64,000 bases of DNA. Source: Actinomycetota bacterium (GTDB lineage Bacteria; Actinomycetota; Actinomycetes; Propionibacteriales; Propionibacteriaceae). A model generated the notes under the pieces. The model saw nothing but the letters and a program-made list of their open reading frames with translations, was not told the DNA's origin and made no database searches. Where the stretch lies: assembly GCA_020161015.1 (NCBI GenBank), contig JAIUOT010000033.1, forward strand, positions 41,741 through 105,740, in the 5' to 3' direction. Of this stretch, positions 24,474 to 33,811 are shown one piece after another. Numbering within the stretch: position 1 is the stretch's first letter; the number at the start of each line of letters is the position of its first letter. The position numbers and the translations under genes are program-made.

Positions 24474-24781
24474 CATTCACCCACCTGGCCGGCACTGCTC
24501 TCGCGCCGGCGTTGATTCCGTTGAAGATCTGTCCGAAGGCGCCGCCGGGTGCGCAGCAGTATGCCGATGACATCACCGGCTATGTGTTGTGGGCGGTGAT
24601 CATCCTGTTCGCGGTCGGGGTGATTGTGGCGATCGGCGCGATTGTGGCCGGCCGGATCTTCAACATGCCGCACGCCAGCAAGGCGGGCATTGTCGGCATT
24701 TTCGTTGTTGTGTTGGCGGCGATCGCCTTCGTGGTCGCCCCCGGCATCGTCGACAGCATCCTCGGAAACGGCTGCATCTGA
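24470..24781 (+). CDS. Small two-helix membrane protein, pilin-like (VirB2-type position)
   Basis: A 103-residue protein with two hydrophobic helices (about residues 38-63 and 72-94) separated by a short basic loop (GRIFNMPHASKAG), and a Cys in each terminal region (KICPK, GNGCI). Size, topology and place at the head of the T4SS operon resemble VirB2/TrbC-type pilins of Gram-positive transfer systems. No sequence signature proves it. Its stop overlaps the next ATG (TGATG). Confidence 0.65.
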   Translation: MTFTHLAGTALAPALIPLKICPKAPPGAQQYADDITGYVLWAVIILFAVGVIVAIGAIVAGRIFNMPHASKAGIVGIFVVVLAAIAFVVAPGIVDSILGNGCI

Positions 24782-25611
24782 TGCCCATCAGGTCTAGCCG
24801 CTATTCCCGCAGGGCTGACGTTCCGTGGAGCCGGAACCGGCTGCTGGCGATGCTGGCCGGTATTGGCGTCGCGCTGTGTGTGCTGCTCGCCGGTCTGGCG
24901 ATCGCGGTGTGGTCCGCCGTCGTGGAACCCGCCCCGACAGCGCCGGCGGCGACGGTGAAACAGCCCGACGGAAGGGCAGGGTCGGTGCGGGACCGGATCG
25001 CGGCGGCCCCGATGGCCAGCGTCGACCCGGACGCGGCGTTCAGCCCCGACCCCGCGACCACGCAGATCCGGCAGATCCTGATTCCGGTCGCCTCCGTGGA
25101 GGCCGGCCCGGCGGGGGTCCCGGCCGGGTTCCCTCACACGCCGCAGGGTGCGGTGGGCCAGTTGGCGGCGATCGAGAAGACGGTTCTGGAGTCGATGAGC
25201 CTTCCGGTGGCCCGCGACATCCACCAGGCCTGGGTCCAGCCTGGCGGACCGGCCGTCGAGGACTGGGAGCTGACCCGGGATGTGGAGGCGTTCCTGGCCG
25301 CCGGTCGTCAGGGCGGCCAGGCGAAGGATGTCACCACCTTGGTGTCGGCCACCCCTGCCGCGGCGATCCTCAAAGGAGTGGACGGGCCGGACTGGGTGGT
25401 GGCCTGCGTGCTGATGGACGTCCAGGTCGCGATCCGCACCGATGCCCGGATGGGCTACGGCTTCTGCGCCCGCATGCAGTGGAGCCCCACCGAGCAGCGC
25501 TGGCTGATCGCCGCCGGCAGCCAGCCCGCGGCCGCGCCGTCAACGTGGCCCGGCTCGCGAGCGGCGGCCGCGGCCGGCTGGCTGTCGTGGACCGAGGAAC
25601 TGGAGCGCTAG
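24781..25611 (+). CDS. Conjugation protein with one membrane anchor and extracytoplasmic domain
   Basis: A 276-residue protein with a basic N-terminus, one membrane segment (about residues 22-46) and an extracytoplasmic domain containing two segments that look like NTF2-like repeats (IRQILIPVASVEAG ... and VACVLMDVQVAIRTDARMGYGFCARMQW). This is the usual plan of TcpC/VirB8-like scaffold proteins in Gram-positive type IV secretion. The assignment is by architecture and position, not by a diagnostic motif. Confidence 0.65.
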   Translation: MPIRSSRYSRRADVPWSRNRLLAMLAGIGVALCVLLAGLAIAVWSAVVEPAPTAPAATVKQPDGRAGSVRDRIAAAPMASVDPDAAFSPDPATTQIRQILIPVASVEAGPAGVPAGFPHTPQGAVGQLAAIEKTVLESMSLPVARDIHQAWVQPGGPAVEDWELTRDVEAFLAAGRQGGQAKDVTTLVSATPAAAILKGVDGPDWVVACVLMDVQVAIRTDARMGYGFCARMQWSPTEQRWLIAAGSQPAAAPSTWPGSRAAAAAGWLSWTEELER

Positions 25612-25613
25612 AA

Positions 25614-27044
25614 ATGCCGTGGGATCCGTTCACGAAGCTGGCGTCGACGGCGGCGCAGATCGTCACCGACGCCTGGACTGCAGCCTGGCTGAGCGTGTGG
25701 AACGCCGGCTTGTGGGTGCTGCGGCTGGTCCTGTCGTGGATGGACGCCTGGCTGACCCCGGACTTGTCCGCGGATGGGCCCGGCCATGACCTGTATCAGG
25801 TGACGTTCTGGATCGCCGGGGTGTTGGTGGTGGTCCTGCTGGTCGTCCAGCTCGGTATCGCCGCCGGCCGGCGGGACGGCAGGGGCCTGGCCCGGGCGGG
25901 GATCGGTCTGGCCCAGTTCGCGGTCCTGACCGGCGGCTGGCTTGCCTACACCGTCGCGGTCACCGTCGCTGTCGGCGGCTTGACCCGATCGGTGATGGAG
26001 CAGCTGCTGGGGGTGACGTCGTTGAACTCGTGGCAGCCGTGGACCGGCCTGGACACCAAGCAGATCAGTGACGCCGGTCTGGCGACCGTGCTGGGCCTGC
26101 TCGGGTTGTTGATGTGGATCGCGGCGATCGGGCACCTGCTGGTGATCCTGGCCCGGGACGCCGCACTGATGGTGCTGGTCGCGACAGGCCCGATCGCCGC
26201 CGCGGGGCTGGTGAACGAGGGCACCCGGGCCTGGTTCTGGAAGGCGTTCCGCTGGTTCCACGCCGCGGTCGCGACCCCGCTGCTCGTCGTGGTCGTGACC
26301 GGGGTCGGCGCCAAACTGGCCGAAGGCGTGGCGGCCGGGAAGACCGGGACGGCGGAAGCCTCGGTTGGCACCATGCTGCCCGGGATCGTGCTGATCTGCA
26401 TCGCCGTCATCTCCCCGGTCGCCCTGTTCAAACTGCTGGCGTTCGTCGACCCCGGCACCGCATCGGGGGCGTCGATGCGGGCCGGGATGGCGGCCGTCGG
26501 CGGCGTGCAGGGACTGCTCCACGGCCAGCCCGCCACCAGTGCCGGCGACGACACTGCCGCAACTTCGACCAGCGGTGGCCAGTCGGCGGGGGAGGCGACC
26601 GCGGACGCCGCCACGACCAGCAGGGTGGCCGGGGTGATGCAGCAGGCCGGCCAGGTTCTCGGCCCGGTCGGGGCCGGGCTTGCCGCCGGCCTCGGCATGG
26701 TCGCCCGGGTCGGCGCGCAGGGCACCTCGCTGCTCACCGACATGACCAACCAGGAAGGCGTCGGCCACAACACCTACCAGCCCGACTACCAGGGCGGCTA
26801 CGCCGACCAGGCTGCCCGCGCCAACCGCGAAGCCAACGCCACCCAGAACGAGCCGACCGATCCGCCGGCCGGAACACCGTCCGGCGGGCAGCCCGTCACC
26901 CCGGACAACCCGCCAGCACCCACCGGCTCACCCACGGCCTCGGGCGAAGCGGGCACCTCCGGCGGTGGCGGCACCGCCGGAGGCGGGGCGGCGGGTGGTG
27001 CGTCGACGGCCGAGGTGGCCGAGGTGGCCGTGGTGGCCCTGTAG
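25614..27044 (+). CDS. VirB6/TrbL-like polytopic channel protein
   Basis: A 476-residue inner-membrane protein with about six to eight hydrophobic helices between residues 65 and 290 (VTFWIAGVLVVVLLVVQLG, VLGLLGLLMWIAAIGHLLVIL, LMVLVATGPIAAAGLV, WFHAAVATPLLVVVVTGVG, MLPGIVLICIAVISPVALF). A long disordered Gly/Thr/Pro/Ala-rich cytoplasmic tail follows (about 310-476). This is the layout of VirB6/TrbL channel subunits. ATG at 25614 follows the previous stop after two bases. Confidence 0.8.
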   Translation: MPWDPFTKLASTAAQIVTDAWTAAWLSVWNAGLWVLRLVLSWMDAWLTPDLSADGPGHDLYQVTFWIAGVLVVVLLVVQLGIAAGRRDGRGLARAGIGLAQFAVLTGGWLAYTVAVTVAVGGLTRSVMEQLLGVTSLNSWQPWTGLDTKQISDAGLATVLGLLGLLMWIAAIGHLLVILARDAALMVLVATGPIAAAGLVNEGTRAWFWKAFRWFHAAVATPLLVVVVTGVGAKLAEGVAAGKTGTAEASVGTMLPGIVLICIAVISPVALFKLLAFVDPGTASGASMRAGMAAVGGVQGLLHGQPATSAGDDTAATSTSGGQSAGEATADAATTSRVAGVMQQAGQVLGPVGAGLAAGLGMVARVGAQGTSLLTDMTNQEGVGHNTYQPDYQGGYADQAARANREANATQNEPTDPPAGTPSGGQPVTPDNPPAPTGSPTASGEAGTSGGGGTAGGGAAGGASTAEVAEVAVVAL

Positions 27045-27069
27045 GCGGATGAGACGAACGGAGACGGTG

Positions 27070-28578
27070 ATGGCGGTTGTGTACAGCGACTACACCCGGG
27101 ACCGGGTGGGCATGTTCTTCGGCCTGACCGGGGTCCAGCTCGGCATCCTGACCGCAGCGGCCGCCCCGGCACTGTGGGCGGTCCAGACCCAACGCTGGGG
27201 ATTGTTCGCCGGCCTCGCGCTCGGCTGGGCCGTCCTGCTGGTGCTGGTCGTCGTCCCGGTCCGTGGCCGCTCGGCGACCGGCTGGCTGCTCGCCGCCACC
27301 GCCCACGCGGCCGGGGTCGCGCTGCGTTGGGCCCGGTGGCGTTCCCGTGCCGCTGCCGGCCGGGCCGAGGAGCTGGGCGTGCCGGACCTGCCCGGGGTGC
27401 TGTCCGGGATCCGGGTCCATGACGGGCCGCCGACCGGCCCGACGAACACCCGGTTCGCGCTCATCCAGGACCGGGCCGGCCGGGTCTGGGCGGCGACCGC
27501 GGCGATCAGCCACCCCGGGCTCGCCCTGGCCGACACTGCGGAGCGGGACAGCCAGGGCCGCGGCCTGGCCGGCCTGCTGAACGCCTGCGCCCGTACCGAA
27601 CTCATCTGCGAGGTCCAGTTCCTGATCCGATCGGTGCCCGACGACGGCGCCGAACGCGAACAATGGCTCACCACCCACCAGCCCGAGACAGCGCCGGAGC
27701 TGGCCCGGCTGGTCAACACCCAGATGGCCGCCACCTTGACCCTGGCCGGGGTCCGCACCGAAGCGTTCTGCACCATCGTCGTCCCCGAAACCCGGCTCGC
27801 CCGCGAAGCACGGGAGTTCGGTCGCGGCATCGACGCCCGGGCCCGGGCGATGACCATGCTGATGGCCGAGGTCGAAACCCAGCTGCGCACCGGCATGCGG
27901 ATCAGCAGCGTCGAGTGGCTCACCTCACCCCAGCTCGCCGCGGCCGTCCGCACCGGTTTCGCCCCCGCCGACCGGGTCGGCATCATCGAAGCCCTCACCG
28001 CCCGAGAGGCCGACCCGACGGTGAACGCCGACGTGCCGTGGGCCCAGGCCGGCCCCTCCGGCGCGGAGACGACCAGCCGGCACTACGTCCACGACGCCTG
28101 GCACAGCATCACCGCCACCCTCAAGCTCCCCGCCAAAGGGGCGGTGCTGGGGGCGCTCGCGCCGGTGCTGGTGCCCACCGAGCCGGGGGAGCGCCGCTCC
28201 ATGCTGGTCGCCTTCCCGATCCTGCCCGCCACCACCGCCGACCGGCAGGCCCTCAACGCCGAGACCGCCGCCGACATGGGCGAAGCGCTGCGCAGCCACG
28301 CCGGGGTCAAGACCCGCGCCAAGGACGCCACCGCGATCGCCCGCACCCGCGGGCTGGACGCCAAACTCGCCTCCGGCAACGCGCTGGTCCGCCCCTACGC
28401 GGTCGCATGCACCACCGTGCCGGCCACGATGCGGATCGCCGAGTTCGGCCGCCGGCTGGACGCCTCCATCCGGCGTGCCGGGTTCGCGCCGCTACGGCTC
28501 GACCTCGCCCAGGACGCCGGCTTCGCCGCCGCCACCATCCCGCTCGGGGTCGGCCTGGACCGGAGCAGCGACCAATGA
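27070..28578 (+). CDS. SCO6880-family T4SS protein (VirB3/VirB4-N-like)
   Basis: A 502-residue protein with two N-terminal membrane helices (about residues 15-60) and a cytoplasmic domain (VRVHDGPPTGPTNTRFALIQDRAGRVWAATAAI ordering), matching the SCO6880 family found next to VirB4 ATPases in actinomycete ICEs. ATG at 27070 has GGAG 7-8 bp upstream; an ATG at 27049 in the same frame is an alternative. It overlaps the VirB4-like gene by 4 bp, suggesting that in this lineage the membrane and N-terminal parts of VirB3/VirB4 are encoded separately from the motor. Confidence 0.78.
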   Translation: MAVVYSDYTRDRVGMFFGLTGVQLGILTAAAAPALWAVQTQRWGLFAGLALGWAVLLVLVVVPVRGRSATGWLLAATAHAAGVALRWARWRSRAAAGRAEELGVPDLPGVLSGIRVHDGPPTGPTNTRFALIQDRAGRVWAATAAISHPGLALADTAERDSQGRGLAGLLNACARTELICEVQFLIRSVPDDGAEREQWLTTHQPETAPELARLVNTQMAATLTLAGVRTEAFCTIVVPETRLAREAREFGRGIDARARAMTMLMAEVETQLRTGMRISSVEWLTSPQLAAAVRTGFAPADRVGIIEALTAREADPTVNADVPWAQAGPSGAETTSRHYVHDAWHSITATLKLPAKGAVLGALAPVLVPTEPGERRSMLVAFPILPATTADRQALNAETAADMGEALRSHAGVKTRAKDATAIARTRGLDAKLASGNALVRPYAVACTTVPATMRIAEFGRRLDASIRRAGFAPLRLDLAQDAGFAAATIPLGVGLDRSSDQ

Positions 28579-30092
28579 GCCGCCACCTACGCCTGGACGG
28601 CAGGGGAGTGGGCCGGCTCCTGGCCGACTTCGGCCACCCCCTCCCGACCGTGCCCACCACCCCGGCTGTCGAACGCGAACCGCGCCTGTTCCCGCCGACA
28701 CCGCGCCACGGGCCGCGCCGGCCGGACCGGGGCTGGTCGCCCGCCTCGGCGCCGGTGTCGGTGTGGCGGATGACCTCGGACCAGGCGCCGGTGCTGTGGC
28801 CGTTCGTGACCAGCCCGGCGATCCCGCCCCGCGGCGCCCAGATCGGCATCGACTACCTGTCGCGGAGCAGCTTCCACGTCGACCCGAATGGCTGGGTCCT
28901 CGACGAGACGATCCCGGTGTCGAACCCGAACATGATCACCTTCGGCAAACCCGGAATGGGCAAGTCGGCCACCGTCAAGGCGTTCCTGCTGCGCATGCTC
29001 GGCTTCGGCTACAAAGCGCTCATCCTCGGCGACGTCAAGGACGAGTACGAACCGCTGTGCCGGGCGGTCGGGGTCACCCCGATCGCGATCGGCCAAGGCC
29101 TCACCGCCCGGATCAACCCGCTCGAGTTCGGCCCCCTCAAACTCGGCTGGGAACACCTCGACCCCGCCCAGGCGCAGGAACGGGCCAAGGTCGTCTTCGC
29201 CCGCTGGACCACCCTGATCCGCGGCCTGGTCGGCTCCCAGAAGATCGGCACCCTGCCGGTGCCGTTCGGGCCCAGCGAGGAAGTCGTCGTCGACGCCGCC
29301 CTCAAGATGCTCACCGGCTACACCGACGGCCACACCCACCTGGCAGAAACCACCATCCCCACCCTGTGGCGCCTCCTCGACGAACCCCCCGACCAGCTCA
29401 TCGACGTGTGCCGGTACGCCTCCCAACGCCACTTCCTCGACTCCACCCGGCTGCTGCGCGACGCCCTCGGCAAGATGGTCTCCGGAACCCTCAAAGGCCT
29501 GTTCGACGACCACACCAGCATCGCCCTGGACTGGGCCGCCCCCATCCAGTCGCTGTCGCTGTCCCGGCTCGAAGGCCTCGGCGACGAGGCGACCGGCATG
29601 GCGCTGCTGTGCCTCAACAGCTGGGGCAGGGCGATGCGGGAGACCGCAGCACCCGGCGACCTTCGGATCGTGGTCCGCGACGAGGTGTGGAAGATCATGC
29701 GGCTCGGCCTGGACGCGGTCAAGAGTCTCGACGCCGACCTCAGGTTGAGCCGCCGCGACGGCGACATCCAGTACGCCATCGGCCACAAACCCACCGACCT
29801 GGACAGCGTCGCCGACGCCGGCTCCCAAGCCGCCCAGATCGCCAAAGACCTGCTCCACCTGGCCGACACCAAGATCCTCCACGGCCAGGACGCCGCCGTC
29901 GCCCACCACCTCGCCGAACTTCTCGACCTGTCCGACATCGAAGTCGACTGGATCACCGACTGGTGCCGCCAAGCCCCCGGCCGGGCCGTCTGGAAAGTCG
30001 GCGAATGGGTCTACAAAGTCGAAACGATCCTCCACCCCCTCGAACGCCGCCACCTCACCTTCACCAGCCAGAAACTCCTCGGGGCCAGGTGA
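28575..30092 (+). CDS. VirB4-like conjugation ATPase
   Basis: A 505-residue motor of the type IV secretion system. Walker A is GKPGMGKS (residues 124-131). The Walker B region is LRIVVRDEVWKIM, followed by the VirB4/TraC-type RRDGDIQYAIGHKPTD segment that precedes the arginine finger. Length corresponds to the C-terminal motor of canonical VirB4 (about 800), with the N-terminal part likely supplied by the preceding protein. Translationally coupled by ATGA overlap. Confidence 0.9.
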   Translation: MSRHLRLDGRGVGRLLADFGHPLPTVPTTPAVEREPRLFPPTPRHGPRRPDRGWSPASAPVSVWRMTSDQAPVLWPFVTSPAIPPRGAQIGIDYLSRSSFHVDPNGWVLDETIPVSNPNMITFGKPGMGKSATVKAFLLRMLGFGYKALILGDVKDEYEPLCRAVGVTPIAIGQGLTARINPLEFGPLKLGWEHLDPAQAQERAKVVFARWTTLIRGLVGSQKIGTLPVPFGPSEEVVVDAALKMLTGYTDGHTHLAETTIPTLWRLLDEPPDQLIDVCRYASQRHFLDSTRLLRDALGKMVSGTLKGLFDDHTSIALDWAAPIQSLSLSRLEGLGDEATGMALLCLNSWGRAMRETAAPGDLRIVVRDEVWKIMRLGLDAVKSLDADLRLSRRDGDIQYAIGHKPTDLDSVADAGSQAAQIAKDLLHLADTKILHGQDAAVAHHLAELLDLSDIEVDWITDWCRQAPGRAVWKVGEWVYKVETILHPLERRHLTFTSQKLLGAR

Positions 30093-30095
30093 GCC

Positions 30096-31184
30096 ATGCG
30101 CTGGCTTCCGGCAACTCTCATCCTGTCCCTGATCGTGTTCGGGGGGATCCCCATCGGCATCATCACCATGGGCGCTGTCGCGATCACTCACGCGGTCGCC
30201 GAACAGGTCCGGCTCGACCCGTGCTCGGCCTACGACACCGCCACCACCCTCTCCGCCACCACCAGCGACACGGCCAGCTTCGGCCTGCCGAAGTGGGGGA
30301 GTCCGCGCTACCAGTCGCTGCGCAGCCCCGCTCAGGCCGTCCCCGCCCGGATCAAGACCCTCTACGTGACCGCAGCGAACAAGTACCGGGTGCCGTGGCA
30401 GCTGCTGGCCGGGATCGGGATGGCCGAAACCCGCCATGGCCGCAACAACACCACCAGCTCGGCCGGGGCGCAGGGGCTGATGCAGTTCATGCCCGGTACG
30501 TTCGCCGCGTACGGGGTCGACGGCAACGGAGACGGGCGCCGCGACATCCACTCTGATGCAGACTCGATCTACTCCGCCGCCAACTACCTCGTCCACTCCG
30601 GCGTCCGCACCGGACAGGCCGGCGTCATACGGGCCCTGTGGGCCTACAACCGGTCCGTCGCCTACCGCAACGACGTCATCTACTACGCCTGGTCCTACGC
30701 CGGCAAAGGCGGGGTCGTCGTGCAGGCCGGCGAGGCGGACGACTGCCTGCCCGTCGACGGCACCCTGCCCGGCTTCGACGACAGCTGCCCACCCTCACAC
30801 TCCGCGGCCGAACACGGCCTGCAGGCCAGCGCCCTTCACGGCCTTCGGTGCGTCAAACAGGCGTTCCCGGCGATCAGCTCCATGGGCGGGCGACGCGCGG
30901 CCTCCTCACCGACCTGCAGCTTCTCCGACCACTGCACCGGACTCGCCGTCGACTTCATGATCCCCCGCTGGAACACCCGGACCGGCAACAGCTACGGCTG
31001 GCGGGTCGCGCACTGGGTCCAGACCCACGCCAAGGCGCTGCGCGTGAAGTACATCATCTTCGATGCCCGCAAGTGGGTGCCCACGGTCAGCAGCGCCTGG
31101 CGGCCCTACCGGCACCCCTACGGCAACACCAACCCCACCCTCGCCCACCGTAACCACGTCCACGTCAGCTTCTTCAACCACTAG
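30096..31184 (+). CDS. VirB1-like lytic transglycosylase with C-terminal peptidase-like domain
   Basis: A 362-residue exported cell-wall enzyme. An N-terminal membrane anchor (about residues 8-30) is followed by a transglycosylase SLT domain (about 83-215) with catalytic Glu111 (GMAETRHG) and GLMQFMPGT (128-136). A second domain (about 245-362; CSFSDHCTGLAVDFM, HRNHVHVSF) resembles LAS/M15-type carboxypeptidase-like domains and keeps His and Asp residues. It would open peptidoglycan locally for the transfer channel. Confidence 0.88.
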   Translation: MRWLPATLILSLIVFGGIPIGIITMGAVAITHAVAEQVRLDPCSAYDTATTLSATTSDTASFGLPKWGSPRYQSLRSPAQAVPARIKTLYVTAANKYRVPWQLLAGIGMAETRHGRNNTTSSAGAQGLMQFMPGTFAAYGVDGNGDGRRDIHSDADSIYSAANYLVHSGVRTGQAGVIRALWAYNRSVAYRNDVIYYAWSYAGKGGVVVQAGEADDCLPVDGTLPGFDDSCPPSHSAAEHGLQASALHGLRCVKQAFPAISSMGGRRAASSPTCSFSDHCTGLAVDFMIPRWNTRTGNSYGWRVAHWVQTHAKALRVKYIIFDARKWVPTVSSAWRPYRHPYGNTNPTLAHRNHVHVSFFNH

Positions 31185-31194
31185 GGACCCCGCC

Positions 31195-31668
31195 ATGACC
31201 ATCCTGCAAGCCGACCGGCGCCACGACCCCTACCCCTACACCTGGGAACCCCCGGTCGCCATCCTCACCGGCGGGCTCCTGCTCGCCGCACTCGGGGTCC
31301 ACCTCGCCCGCGCGATCGCGAACTGGACCGCCGGCGGCGGCTGGACCTGGCCCGCCGGACGCACCCTGTACACCAGCCTGCCCACCGTCCTCGCCGGCAA
31401 CCCCACCGCCGGCATCACCACCACCGGACCCACAGCCAACACCCCGGCCCTGTACGGCTGGCTGATCGCCACCCAGCTGATCCTGCTCGCCAGCTACGCC
31501 GCTGGCCTGTTGTGGGCGGCCCGGCGGTGGGGTCCCGGCCGCATGAAAGGCATGGCCAGCCCTGGCGAGGCCGAACAGGTCCTCGGCCTGACCCGGCTAC
31601 GCCGCAACGCCCCCCTGATCCGTCCCGACCTGTACCCGCCCACACCCACCCGAAGGAGACAGCCATGA
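31195..31668 (+). CDS. Membrane protein of the T4SS operon
   Basis: A 157-residue protein with two hydrophobic helices (about residues 20-42 and 87-108) and a conserved-looking cytoplasmic C-terminus (GMASPGEAEQVLGLTRLRRNAPLIRPDL). That tail pattern recurs in proteins placed just before VirD4-type coupling proteins in actinomycete ICEs, and may represent the detached N-terminal membrane part of the coupling protein. Function not established. Overlaps the next gene by 4 bp. Confidence 0.7.
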   Translation: MTILQADRRHDPYPYTWEPPVAILTGGLLLAALGVHLARAIANWTAGGGWTWPAGRTLYTSLPTVLAGNPTAGITTTGPTANTPALYGWLIATQLILLASYAAGLLWAARRWGPGRMKGMASPGEAEQVLGLTRLRRNAPLIRPDLYPPTPTRRRQP

Positions 31669-32708
31669 CCACCCCCAAACCGATCCGCTGGCAACCGCCC
31701 CGGCCATACTCTGGGCAGGACCACGCCCGCTGGGTCAAGACACTGGTGGACTGGTGCCTGTCCCGCACCCCGGAGAGTCTCGAGCGGCGCGACGGCGGCT
31801 ACTGGTACGTCCTCGGCGCCGAACGCGCCGCCGCCGCCAACAGGCTGCCCCGCCAGATCTACGACGACATCAACGCCACAGCCGAGCACTACGCACCCAC
31901 CGACACCGCCCTGGTCGACATGTTCGACGCCGGGCTGCGCCGCATCGGACACCGCTTCGACCGAGCCACCGGAACCGTGCAGCTCACCAACCCGATCGCC
32001 GACCTGCGCATCCCCAGCATCCCGATGATCCACCTGTTCGACACCGCCGACCTCTACTACAACCCCGACGCCGACTCGGACGACGACGGCTACGGCTGGC
32101 CCGACGACGAGGACTGGGACGACGATGACGACCTCGACGAAGACCGGATCGTCGACTGCGACTGGCGCATCGAAGACGAGTTCTCACCCGCCAGCCTGCT
32201 CAGCCTCTACACCGGCACCATCCACGGCGACGAACACGAACCCGACCCGGCCGCCCCACCCGTCCAGCCACAACCCTCCCCACCCGCTGCGGTGCAGGTG
32301 GGGGAGGTCGGGCAGACCCTCACCGCCTCAGGGATGGTGATCACCGCCGGCCGGCTGCCGGCGAACCGGTGGAACGCCAAAGCCCGCGCCCTGCTGATCC
32401 TCGACTGCGGCACCTGGCGCGCCAAGACGGTCACCATCGCCGGCTGGGCCTACAAGGTCCGCACCGGCCAACACCTCGACCTGACCGGCACCGTCAGCGG
32501 GCACGCCACCAGCCGCGGCATCCCGCTCACCATCCTCACCCGACCCCGATCGGAAGCACCCGACCCGAGCCCCGAGCAGCCCGCCGAGGCGTGGGAACGG
32601 CTCGACCCGGCCCCCCAGAAGGCCCGTCCCTACCCGGGACGGCCCACCCACTGGCCGCGCCGCCGCGGCGGCCGCCGAAACCGCACCAGGAAGGACAACC
32701 GGTCATGA
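31665..32708 (+). CDS. Hypothetical acidic protein of the T4SS operon
   Basis: A 347-residue cytoplasmic protein of unknown function. An N-terminal helical domain (about residues 1-125) is followed by an extremely acidic patch (about 125-165, dominated by Asp and Glu), a Pro-rich linker, and a C-terminal OB-like beta domain (about 215-295; VGQTLTASGMVITAGRLPAN, TVTIAGWAYKVRTGQHLDLTGTVSG) ending in a basic Arg-rich tail. The OB-like part hints at single-stranded DNA binding, which is inference only. Overlaps both neighbours by 4 bp. Confidence 0.75.
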   Translation: MTTPKPIRWQPPRPYSGQDHARWVKTLVDWCLSRTPESLERRDGGYWYVLGAERAAAANRLPRQIYDDINATAEHYAPTDTALVDMFDAGLRRIGHRFDRATGTVQLTNPIADLRIPSIPMIHLFDTADLYYNPDADSDDDGYGWPDDEDWDDDDDLDEDRIVDCDWRIEDEFSPASLLSLYTGTIHGDEHEPDPAAPPVQPQPSPPAAVQVGEVGQTLTASGMVITAGRLPANRWNAKARALLILDCGTWRAKTVTIAGWAYKVRTGQHLDLTGTVSGHATSRGIPLTILTRPRSEAPDPSPEQPAEAWERLDPAPQKARPYPGRPTHWPRRRGGRRNRTRKDNRS

Positions 32709-33802
32709 GCGAACAGCCCGCAGTCCTGCGAATCACCGAGCCCGGCGAGGTCGCCCAGGTCGTGCCGCACCTGCTCGGCTTCCAACCCGAGGAATCGCTG
32801 GTGATCCTCGTCCTCGAACAGGGCCGCATCCAGGTCACCGCCCGCATCGACATCGACGCCGCCCAGCCACCCGACCAGGCCGAGCACCTGATCGACCGGA
32901 TCTGGGCCCGGTTCCCCGACGCCGACGCGCTCGCCATCGCCTACACCAACCAGCCCCGCACCGGCTGGGACCTGCTGCGCCGCTGCCAGACCCACCTCGG
33001 TCCGCGCACCGACACCAGCCTGATGCTGGTCAGCGGCGATACGTGGCACACCCCCGACGGCCAGACCGGACCCGTCGACCGCTACGGGCCACTCGCCGCC
33101 GAAGCCACCCTCCAAGGGCTCCCCGTGCTGCCCAGCCGGGCAGAACTCGACGCCCGGTTCGCCAGCGCCACCATCACCGGGGACCTCCTCGCCCAGGTCG
33201 AACCCGCGCTGGCCAGTCTGCCCGCCCACGACGACACCCCCGCCCTCATCAGGCTCGCCGCCGACCTGATCAACCAGCAACTGCCCACACCCAACCCCGG
33301 CCGCACCACTAGCCGGATCGACACCGAGGCCGCGCTCCAGCTCGCCGTCGTCACCCAGAACCCGGCCGTCCGCGATCTCGCCCTGCTGTCCATGACCGGC
33401 AACAACGCCGAACAACACCTGCGGCTGTGGCGCGACGTCGTCAACCAGACCCCCAACGTGATCGCCGAAGCACCCCTGTTCCTGGCCGGCATGGCCGCCT
33501 GGCTCACCGGCGACGGAGCCAGCGCCGTCGTCGCCCTCGAACGCAGCCAAGCCTCCGCCCGCTCCGACCGGCAGGTGTCCGGGCTCCTCGACGCCCTCAT
33601 CGACCAAGTCGTGCCACCCTCGGCCTGGCCCGACATGCGCGACCAGATCCTCCACCACGCCGAACCGCAGGTCCGCGACACCCTCACCCGGAACACGAAC
33701 CAGCCGCCCCTGTGGGAAACCGTCGACCGGCCCGACGTGCGCCGCCCACCAAACCCGACCATCCGCGGACGCAAACCACCCGCCCCCGGCATCGCGATCT
33801 GA
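32705..33802 (+). CDS. DUF4192-family protein
   Basis: A 365-residue protein with the DUF4192 hallmark near its start (LRITEPGEVAQVVPHLLGFQPEESLVIL ordering) and the central AEATLQGLPVLPSRAEL segment. DUF4192 proteins are widespread in actinobacteria without a known biochemical role, and many are encoded in mobile elements next to conjugation genes. Basic Pro/Arg-rich C-terminus. Coupled by ATGA overlap to the preceding gene. Confidence 0.85.
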   Translation: MSEQPAVLRITEPGEVAQVVPHLLGFQPEESLVILVLEQGRIQVTARIDIDAAQPPDQAEHLIDRIWARFPDADALAIAYTNQPRTGWDLLRRCQTHLGPRTDTSLMLVSGDTWHTPDGQTGPVDRYGPLAAEATLQGLPVLPSRAELDARFASATITGDLLAQVEPALASLPAHDDTPALIRLAADLINQQLPTPNPGRTTSRIDTEAALQLAVVTQNPAVRDLALLSMTGNNAEQHLRLWRDVVNQTPNVIAEAPLFLAGMAAWLTGDGASAVVALERSQASARSDRQVSGLLDALIDQVVPPSAWPDMRDQILHHAEPQVRDTLTRNTNQPPLWETVDRPDVRRPPNPTIRGRKPPAPGIAI

Positions 33803-33811
33803 ACACCGGCC

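Noticed and set aside
28587..30596. 669-codon minus-strand frame opposite the VirB4-like gene
   Set aside because: Mirror of a strongly conserved ATPase; composition typical of antisense GC-rich shadows.
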